In this document: piece by piece, positions 56,391 to 64,000 of the stretch
Numbering within the stretch: position 1 is the stretch's first letter
Layout: each line of letters opens with the position of its first letter
From: Saccharum officinarum
Taxonomy: Eukaryota > Streptophyta > Magnoliopsida > Poales > Poaceae
Length of the DNA: 64,000 nt
Assembly: GCA_020631735.1 (NCBI GenBank)
Contig: CM036170.1
Coordinates: 70,695,737-70,759,736, forward strand
Direction: 5' to 3'
Notes under the pieces: generated by a model
Seen by the model: only the letters and a program-made list of their open reading frames with translations
Database searches by the model: none
What the model was told of the DNA's origin: nothing
Program-made: the position numbers and the translations under genes

Positions 56391-58677
56391 TGGTTCGCTG
56401 CAAGAATGCTGGTGGTGCACCTAGTGACGGGGATGACAGTCCCCCCCAGGAGGACAGAGGTAGCTCACGGCAAGCGAGTAAAGATTGCTGCCAAGAAGAG
56501 AAAGAGAACACTTACAGAGGCAGAGGTAGCTCAGGCAGTTGCATATGCAGTAGAGGCAGCAGAGAGAGGTGGTAGGAGTAGTGGCATACGGATTGGCGAG
56601 AGTCGCTTTCACCTTGAAGGTTGACAACTCGGTATAGAGGCCACAGAGGAGACAGTGGATGCCCTTGCAGAGTAGCCTACAGAGGATCCAGAGGAGACTG
56701 AGGAGCAGACAGCACACTCTCCACAGCGTCGTCGCTCAGGACGTATGCGAGCTCAGGTCACTCCTAGGCCAGAGGGTCAGCGTCGTGGAGGTCGTCCACC
56801 TCCCAGGGCTCGAGGTCACTCCCCAGTTGAGCATTTTGACCTCAGGGGAGCTACAGCTAGACAGGTCTAGGCCCTCAGGTTCGTTGAGGTCACTCGGTGG
56901 TTCCCACCTCAGCGGGATCCTCGGGCTTTAGAGGGTTTCTACACTCCTCTGCATAAGGACTTCTATAGGGCCTATGTCGACAGTGGGATTGCTTTCAGAC
57001 CTCAGAGAGTCTATCGACTGGAGGCCTTAGTTGAGGTGGTTGGTGAGTAGCTTCGTCCATATCTGTCTTTTCTACCTGGATTATCAGATCTTCTTGGATG
57101 GACTGGAGCATATTGCGGGACCTGGGTCAGAGAGTTTTACTCCTCACTTTGGATTGACCCAGCACATCAGTTCATACACTTTGCTTTCAGAGGCCATGAC
57201 CGCAGACTCTACAGCACCAGGGTATGGGAGATTCTCAGACTCCTTGCTTCAGAGACAAAGATTCATCAGCTGTGCTTCGGACAGACTGCACCTCCAAGAT
57301 GCCCTCACGGCGGGACAGTGCCCCCTACAGATGTGATCCAACCCTGTTTCCGTGAGCCTTTTGGCGAGGGGTCTCGACGTACACCTGCCAGCCTGACACC
57401 CATTGCCAGAGTCCTAGATGCTATTATGAGGAGGACTCTACTTCCGAGGCTTGGATACAGATAGGGTTTGACTCGCATGCAGCTTTGGGTCGACATCACC
57501 TCATCTCATAGACCCCGTTTGACCTTTGGGATCTGATGCTTTGTGAGATGGAGGACACCTTGGCAGAGGGCTTCAAAGGTCACAGGTAGCTACCATACGC
57601 TCACTGGATATGCTTCATCATCAGATATGCCTGTGAGCTGCCTACAGAGATTAGAGCAGAAATTTCTGATACCACCACAGCCTTTCCAGAGTATGATATT
57701 CGACAGTTGTGGGCATCAGTTACTAGAGAGCAGGCACCTGGCCCAGGACAGCGTCAGAGGCCAGAGGTACCGGAGACAGCTGCTGAGCAGGATGAGACCG
57801 TTGAGGGTCTTGCTGAGGCAGAGCTAGAAGATCTAGATGCTCAGCCAGCTGATCCAGCCGAGGATGTTGCTACTGACACGACCATGGTACTGCTCTCCTC
57901 GGCCTCACGACCATGAGGCCGGTGGCTCTGGCTCAACCTCCCGTTCAGACCCAGCCATAGTGGTTATTCTTGAGACGTTGACCCAGGCCCAGGAGAGACA
58001 GGAAGTTCAGATGCAGAGACAGGCTCAGGACACAGCTGCCGCGTTCGCTCAGATTTAGGCTCATCAGGACGAGCTCTAGAGGCAGCAGCTAGAGTTCCAG
58101 CGACAGCAGTTTGAGATGCAGAGGCAGCAGGCAGCCACTCAGCAGCAGTATCTATAGCTCCTGCGTCACCTTGTCACTATTGGGATACCTCCACTGCCAT
58201 CCGTCCTGACTGCAGCCTTACAGTCTAGTGGACCTCAGAGTCAAGGACAGCCAAGTGTTCAGTACACCTCCCCCCAGCAGCAGGTGCCTCAGACATTTCA
58301 GTCTCCGAGCTACACTCCTATCCAGACAGGATTCACTCCACCAGCTCAGCCAAGACCTCACCTCCTTTTAGGCACTCCCTTCACCGACTTGAGTGCCACC
58401 TATAGTGAGCTGACTGGACAGCCATCACCATCGTATACTACCTTTGTGACTACCTCAGAGATGTCAGCTTCAGAGATTGTTGCACTTCCAGTGTCAGGGG
58501 CCGCTACTACAGAGACTCTGCCATCTTTAGTAGCATCGACAGATCCTCCTACTCTTGGTGTCTTTCAGGCTCAGGCGACAGTGACTGCTCCCATAGTTGC
58601 TACTACACCTTCAGTTGCTGCACCTGCTCTGCTGACCCAGACTGCTTCACTGCCACATCTATCTATAGAGGGTTAGC
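56391..58677 (+). pseudogene. Third ORF of the Sirevirus (so-called env-like gene), degenerate
   Basis: The frame starts MVRCKNAGGAP at 56391 and is followed by a basic stretch (AKKRKRTL) and acidic or Gln-rich segments. A conserved middle (about 56930-57480, including HKDFYRAYVDSGI) comes next, then a long Gln-rich region with heptad-like repeats (about 58000-58160) and a Ser/Thr/Pro-rich tail ending at TAG near 58675. At least several frame changes and stops (for example near 56575, 56621, 56868, 57048 and 57460) break it. Such ORFs occur downstream of pol in Sireviruses, and an envelope role has been proposed but not shown. I see no clear signal peptide or membrane anchor here. Confidence 0.6.
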
Positions 58678-59189
58678 CTGACAGTTCAGAGTCTAAGGAG
58701 GACACTTCACAGTTCATGATCACTCCGCACTCCTCGGCACCGACACGACAGCTTCTGTTCCCCCATCAGATCCTTAGATTAGTTTTTTGGCGGTTGATGC
58801 CAAAGGGGGAGAGAGAGCATAGATTCAGAGGGAGTGAGGGAGTGTTGATAGAGGGTTTTCGTTCTTTGTGTTCTACTTTCATGCATCATGTTTATTTTCT
58901 CGCCCTGCATTGTGTGACTTTGAGTTTGTGAGACTGTGTCTTAATTATTATGTCACTTAATGGTGTTTAGCTCATAAGGTTGTGCTTCCGTGCCTTACTC
59001 TGATTTCATATGAGCTATGTTTTATGTGTACTAACTCTTCATGTTCTATCTTATGAGTACACTTAGTTGGCTTGGAACACATAAGCAATGACTAACTCAT
59101 TGTGCTTACAGCTTATGCTTATGTGAACCAAGCATGATTGAAAACCTCAACTTATATCTTCTAAATCTAAAGTGTTGTCATCAATCACC

Positions 59190-59203
59190 AAAAAGGGGGA
59201 GAT
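59190..59203 (+). promoter_or_regulatory. Polypurine tract of the Sirevirus
   Basis: AAAAAGGGGGAGAT lies immediately before the 3' LTR, the position from which plus-strand DNA synthesis is primed in LTR elements. A second purine run, AAAGGGGGAGAGAGAG, lies at about 58803. Confidence 0.9.
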
Positions 59204-60799
59204 TGAAAGCATCTAGGCCCCGGTGTTGGTTTCGGCAATTGATGACAACGCATTATTACCATGACTAACGTGTGTTTTGCAGAAACGTTGGTAAGTTAGG
59301 TCATGGAGATGATAACTGCTTTTGGGCAATATGGTATTCATGTCCCTTGATGGAAATCGTTTCGGTTTTCAAAGGACCAACGACAAGATTAAGGATGGTT
59401 AGTTCCGGATGTCAAGGTGTTGAGTTACATCTGGAATAGTCGTTAGGGTCTTTGTTTCTTCCTTTGACCGTACTATAAAGGGGGGCATGAGCGAGTAGCT
59501 TGACCTAGGTAAGTATTTTGTTTAGGTGTGGTGCACACTTGTCAAACTTAGCACTATGTAGCTCTAGAAAAGCTCAAAGTTCAGTTGGAAGCAACTTGGT
59601 TCAAGTTGCGACGCGTTTAGAAGACGTTTGAGCAGTTTACCTGTGACCGGACGCGGTTCTAGTCATGACCGGACGCGTCCGGTCAGTTCTAACATGTCAC
59701 TGCGTTGTTAACTGACTGACCGGACGCGGTCCTTGAGAGGACCGGACATGGTGGTCAGTCTGACACGTGTTCCAAAGGGTAAACAGTGTAATCGGACGCG
59801 ACTGTGAACTGATCGGCGCGTCCGGTCACGTTCCAGTAAGGTCCTAAGGTGACTTGACGCGTCCGGTCACCTATGATCGGACGCGGTCGTACGTCAGGTC
59901 AGTTTCCAGTAAAGCTCTTGCATGATCGGCACGTCCGGTCATCCCTGACCGGCGCGTCTGGTCACTCAGCGTTAACCTTCGGTTTCTGACCATTACACTT
60001 GACCAGCGTGTCCGGTCATGTCGACCGGTGCGTTCGGTTAGTGCGCGTTCTGCTGTTTTGGCAGATAACGGTTGGATTTGTCTGAGGGGTGTATAAATAC
60101 ACCCCCTCCACCTCTTTTAGAGGCCTCTTGCTCATTTGTTCAGCTGAGAAACACCTTTGAAGTGCAAGGGAGTGCAAGAGCCCTAGTGAGGATAGTGATT
60201 TGAGAATCAAAGTTTGAGAATCCTCTCTAGTGACAAGAGTGTAGCAAGTGTGCATCCATCTTCTCATTAGGCTTGTTGTGGTCAAGTGAGAGTTCTAGCT
60301 TGTTACTCTTGGTGATCGCCATCACCTAGACGGTTTGGTGGTGATTGGGAGTTTGGTGATCATCCGATGAGATTATGGGTGACCCAACTCATGTTGTGAG
60401 CGGTTTTGGGTGATTCGCCACGACAGAGTGTCGAAGAATCAACCCGTAGAGAGCACTTGATCCTTGCGCGGATCAAGGGGGAGCTACACCCTTGCGTGGG
60501 TGCTCCAACGAGGACTAGTGGGGAGTGGTGACTCTCTGATACCTCGGTAAAACATCACCGTGTTCCTAACCCTTACTTTCAAGCATTTACATTCGTGAAT
60601 TACTTTCATTGCTTGTTTACTTTCCTAGAATTGCCATGCTAGTCTAGGATTGGAACTTAGGATGCAAAACTTTTACCGGTAGAATCACAAGGAACACTTG
60701 TAGGCACTAGGGGTGAAGTTTGGCTTGTAGGATTTAATTCTTGCAATTAATTTTTAGAAAAGCCCAATTCACCCCCTCTTGGGCATCTTGATCCTTTCA
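59204..60799 (+). repeat. 3' LTR of the Sirevirus
   Basis: 1,596 bp, clearly homologous to the 5' LTR throughout, with scattered substitutions. It carries the perfect 20-bp palindrome at 59666-59685 and the TATA box at 60092-60099. It differs from the 5' LTR in two blocks of the palindrome array: about 22 extra bases near 59730-59750, and about two fewer repeat units near 59940-59970. Confidence 0.95.
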
Positions 60800-60804
60800 G
60801 TAGC

Positions 60805-61149
60805 ATCTTGATTTTGGACATGACGTCCAAACTTTTCCCTTTGAAGTCTTAGAGATACAACATCTTCACTCGATTTGTCATCCAATGAAGTCATATTTAT
60901 ATTCTTAAGGCACTTTGAAGTTGACAGGTCAAAAACTTGATTAGGATTTGGAACAAGTCCCAAGCCTTGCACATGACCAGGCTTCTCTTCTCCTAGTATT
61001 CTGTTTAGTGCATCTCCTCTCCATGCAACCTTTCCTTGACTAGTGTCTGCTAAATCTGGTTGCTGCCCTATGAGTTTCTTCAAATCACCCTGTACATAGC
61101 CATAATATGAATCAAATAAATTTGTAAAGGTAGTAGAATAAAAAAACAA
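60805..61149 (-). pseudogene. CACTA transposase-associated protein, upstream exon piece
   Basis: On the minus strand it encodes a segment with DTSQGKVAWRGDALNRILGE and KPGHVQGLGLVPNPNQVF, the conserved block of plant En/Spm (Ptta/TNP1-like) proteins. The exon continues across the Sirevirus to 47461: the GTAGC duplication sits inside the codon series for QDAT. More upstream exons probably lie at 61150-61430 but were not resolved. Confidence 0.75.
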
Positions 61150-61429
61150 AGTTGAGCATTCATAATTAAATTACCACATGTGCATTCGTGTCGTTCTCGC
61201 TTTTATTCTTGTGTGTATGAATATACAAAACAACCCTATGAGGGTATTTCTTTTCAGGATATTTTTCCTTCTGTTGAACATGAAAATTAATATCAAGGAC
61301 ATGATAATTATTATGTCATATATATGAATGCAGTCAGAGGTGTACACACAATTAGAGTGGTAAGAATATTACCCACTCCTCTCTATTTTGAGCAAAACTC
61401 TTTGTTCCAGCACGCAAAGAAAATTATGC

Positions 61430-62256
61430 GGTGCTTCGGAGAAACGATTGTGAGGGGTATTGTGCTCACCCTGCAGGAGCTGCGAAGAGCAACTCTAGTA
61501 GAGAGAGAGAGGCGAAGGGCGACAAGTGGTCCGTCCTGGTCAAGTGCTAGATCTTGTGGCAAGCACTCCACGTGGGAGAATGTGACTTGCAGGTCACCAC
61601 TAGCAAGAGGATTGGCGACAACCTTGGAGCTTGTCTCAACGGGGACTAGCGTGTTGGCAAACACATGAACCTTAGGATAAAATCATCATGTCAACCTTGT
61701 TATCCCATTGGTTTGCATTCCTGTCACACAAGCTTGTAATTACTCTCATATACAATGTGCTTGTGTAGTTGCTCTTGTAATTGGTTAGCTTATGTAGCTT
61801 GCTAATTACCTTCTTGCTTGAGTAGCATAGAAGTAGCTCCCGTTACATGACTAATTTGGTTTGTGTAACCTTGTTAGTCAGATTGCTTAGTTTGTGTAGC
61901 TAAGTAATTTGCTCTCTCTAATTTAGCATTGGTTGTCTTGTTATTGAGCATTGCTAGTGAGCCTAGGAGCTTTGTGCTTTTGCTTACTAGTTGTGTAGGA
62001 GCTCTCTGTTGTGCAAAGTACTAGTGGCATAGGTTTGTGTGACCTTGCTCCTAGAATTGGTTAGGTGAGCTCTTGTTAATCCAGCACCTTAGTTGCTTAA
62101 TTAGGATCTTTGTAAGGTGCTAGAGAACATAGTTAGAGGGGTGTAGTCTTGGCTAGACTGATAGTTTTATTTCCGTATTTTTTTACGGTTAGCCAATGCG
62201 ATTAAGTTTTAGAAAGAACTATTCACCCCCCTTTAGTCTGTCATCTCGACCCTACA
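61430..62256 (+). repeat. 5' LTR (start uncertain) of the second copia element
   Basis: The right end is fixed by CCCTACA followed by the primer binding site. A plausible TG start is TGTTGGCAAACACATG at 61652, but the upstream 220 bp read like the U3/R of the same family, so the start is set at about 61430. Without the 3' LTR this cannot be resolved. Confidence 0.5.
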
Positions 62257-62257
62257 A

Positions 62258-62270
62258 GTGGTATCAGAGC
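62258..62270 (+). promoter_or_regulatory. Primer binding site, tRNA-Met type, of the second copia element
   Basis: TGGTATCAGAGCC matches the canonical copia primer binding site exactly and sits two bases after the LTR end. Confidence 0.9.
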
Positions 62271-62308
62271 CACGATCTCTCATTTGTGGTCTTCACCGAC
62301 CCGAGAGG

Positions 62309-64000
62309 ATGGCGAACTACATGCTAGATGTTGAGTGTCCATACACTTTTGATGGCACACACTTTGTACAGTGGAGAAATTAGTTGATATGCAATTTTAA
62401 GTTTATTTCTCCCTAAATGTGGTGGATCATAGATGTGGGCTTTTCTCATGCGATTGAAAGAAAGGATGCAACTCAAGCACAAAAGAAATGCCTACATCTC
62501 AATTGCTAAGTTACTAACATATTCTTTCAATTTATAGATGATAGCATTTTTAGTGATATCATGGACTTGAAGTCTGCCCATGAGATTTTAGTTTATCTCA
62601 ATGAGAAGTATGGGGGGTCTCCAGTGATGATGATGATGAGCCCATAATGGAGGCAAATGAGGATGTTGAGCATGACCACAATTCGGTGATTGTGGAGGAT
62701 TGCTCCACCTCATGGTCAAGTGATGATGATGATCGTTCTACCACAAGTTCACTTGACATGATTGATGATGATGCCACAAGTGATGCAAATGATGATGATA
62801 CTCCATGCACACTAGGTGGTGATGATGATGTTTCATGCTCGGATGACATTGCTACAACAAACCCATCCACTACACCACATTGCTTCATGTCACAAGGTGA
62901 CACCAAGGTATCAAATGTTAATGTGGTGGATCATGTTGATTTATATGATGAGCTTGTGAGTAAACTTGCTAGCATGACCATGTCCTTAGAAAATGAGAAA
63001 GCTAAAACATTGAAATTAAAAAAAGAAAACTTATTTCTAAAGAATTCATGTGAAGATTATAAAGCACTTACTTGATGTTCTTAAATCTTCACATGATGAG
63101 CTAATAGTGACTCATGAGAAACTTTTTGTATCTCATGAAGAATTATTGGAACAACATGCTTCTCTCATTAAAATGTTTTCAAGAAAATTAAAAATAATGA
63201 GAGCTCATCACATGAGTCAAGTGATCAATTGCAACATGTGACTAACTCCTGTGATGTAGGGAAGAAGCATGTATCCACCTCTTGTGATGATTTATTAGAT
63301 ATGCCATGCTCTTCACATCTAGATGCTTATTCTACTTCTATGTCTTGTGAGACTAACCTTTTGAAGGAGAACAATGAGGTCAAGAATGAAGTGAAGAAAT
63401 TGAGCAACAAGTTAGAGAGGTGCTATAACTCAAAAGTTACTTTTGAACATATGTTGAAGACTCAAAGAAACTTTGGTGACAAGAGTAGCCTTGGCTTTGA
63501 AAGGAAGATAACAAAGGGTGAAAGGAAAAGAGCTAAGAAATTGAAGAAGCAACTACAATTGAAATTGTCTCACTCCATGTGCTACCAGCGCCATGAAGCG
63601 GGACACCTTGCAAATGGTTGCCCAAACATTGAGAAGCTCAAGAAGATGAAGGAAGAAGAGAGGCTAAAGCATGTCAAATGCTTCAAGTGCCGCACTTTGG
63701 GACATCTCACCTCAATGTGCCCAACCAAGCAATTGGTGAAGCAACAAGAAGAGCCTCAACCAAAGCCTCAAGTTAAGCAAGAAAAGACACCCCAAGAACC
63801 AGTCAAGATCAACCATAAAGATAGTGGTGACTTGATGATGAAGAAGAAAAAAGCAAGAAGGGGTGGAAAAGCAAGGCATCCAACTCTTATTCAAGATGCC
63901 AAGATGTTGAGCAAGAATCCAACCAAGAAAATGAGGAAAAGTGAAGAAGAGAAAAAGAAATTTACTCACATCAAGTGCTTCAAATGTGAAGACTTGGGAC
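62309..64000 (+). pseudogene. gag of the second copia element, degenerate and cut by the window end
   Basis: It starts MANYMLDVECPYTFDG at 62309. Early stops follow (for example TAG near 62382 and TAA near 62416), and there are frame changes near 62620 and 63075. An Asp-rich stretch (62680-62870) and a coiled-coil-like region (62940-63240) come next. Three zinc knuckles are seen: CYQRHEAGHLANGC (about 63580), in which the second Cys of CYQC is Arg; an intact CFKCRTLGHLTSMC (about 63679); and CFKCEDLGH cut at 64000. RNA-packaging protein by family. Confidence 0.8.

Larger units (their letters stand above)
47462..60799 (+). mobile_element. Complete Sirevirus-type copia retrotransposon, 13.3 kb
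   Basis: The element begins TGAAAGCATCTAGGCCCCGG and ends ...CTTGATCCTTTCA. GTAGC target duplications occur at 47457-47461 and 60800-60804. It has two LTRs of 1,623 and 1,596 bp, a tRNA-Met-type primer binding site, gag with two zinc knuckles, a copia-order pol (protease, integrase, reverse transcriptase, RNase H), a third reading frame after pol and a polypurine tract. Large size, copia order and the extra ORF indicate the Sirevirus lineage. Stops in gag, pol and ORF3 mean it is no longer autonomous. LTR divergence is visible, so the insertion is not brand new. Confidence 0.95.
45060..61430 (-). mobile_element. CACTA (En/Spm-type) transposon, interrupted by a Sirevirus; right end not seen
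   Basis: The left terminus at 45060 reads CACTACAATATGACACTCCC, the CACTA-type end. It is followed by subterminal repeats of the kind GCAACGCATATATGTGTT and TATATATGTGTTGGT (45080-45360), which are typical binding sites for the element's own protein. A transposase-associated gene on the minus strand occupies 45750-47461 and 60805-61149. The Sirevirus at 47462-60799 lies inside one of its exons. No matching TTGTAGTG right end was found before the second copia element begins near 61.4 kb, so the right boundary is truncated or beyond the window. Confidence 0.75.
61430..64000 (+). mobile_element. Second copia (Sirevirus, Opie/Ji-like) element, truncated by the window end
   Basis: LTR- and leader-type sequence is followed by the LTR end CATCTCGACCCTACA (62256), a canonical primer binding site TGGTATCAGAGCC (about 62258-62270) and a gag region with CCHC knuckles. 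The LTR style resembles maize Opie/Ji-class elements. The LTR start is uncertain, somewhere between about 61430 and 61652. It lies to the right of, and probably inside, the CACTA element. Confidence 0.8.

Overview
This window is nuclear DNA of a grass, most likely an Andropogoneae relative of sorghum, sugarcane or Miscanthus. The evidence is the intron-containing genes with a very GC-rich first exon, the dense Tourist- and Stowaway-type MITEs, the Sirevirus-class copia elements and a CACTA element. A 100-base run of N at 25510-25609 marks an assembly gap. I see no prokaryotic or organellar features and no CRISPR. I did not identify a tRNA or rRNA gene.

Three host genes can be supported, all on the minus strand. 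(1) 15278-19030 is a two-exon leucine-rich-repeat receptor-like kinase of the IRK/PXC2 type (945 aa) with an atypical HYN catalytic loop. (2) 29757-32596 is a three-exon WRKY transcription factor with an unusual zinc finger and an apparent one-base frameshift in exon 1. (3) 36181-41822 is a second three-exon WRKY factor whose exons join in phase to give 261 aa. Both WRKY genes carry partial copies of their own WRKY-encoding exon inside an intron.

The rest is mostly transposable elements. 1-5105 is a decayed LINE (ORF1 tail, endonuclease, reverse transcriptase, zf-RVT). 6.7-8.2 kb resembles LTR promoter DNA. 8416-9364 and 11067-11700 are hAT-type elements, the second with exact 8-bp target duplications. 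At least 17 copies of one foldback Tourist family lie between 9.6 and 33 kb, two of them in the kinase intron. 20.2-20.5 kb is a probable SINE. 24265-25358 is a solo LTR inserted into a small MITE, and a further LTR-element remnant follows the gap.

From 45060 to the end the window is a nested stack. A CACTA element starts at 45060 and carries a minus-strand transposase-associated gene. A complete 13.3-kb Sirevirus-type copia element (47462-60799) splits that gene, with a GTAGC target duplication. A second copia element begins near 61.4 kb and runs off the window. The large Sirevirus has 1.6-kb LTRs, gag, pol, an extra third reading frame, and arrays of a GACCGGACGCGTCCGGTC palindrome both in the LTRs and between pol and the third ORF. 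Its coding regions are broken by several stops and frameshifts.

Exon boundaries were read by eye from GT/AG sites and reading-frame phase. Family assignments rest on recognised motifs, and no database search was run.
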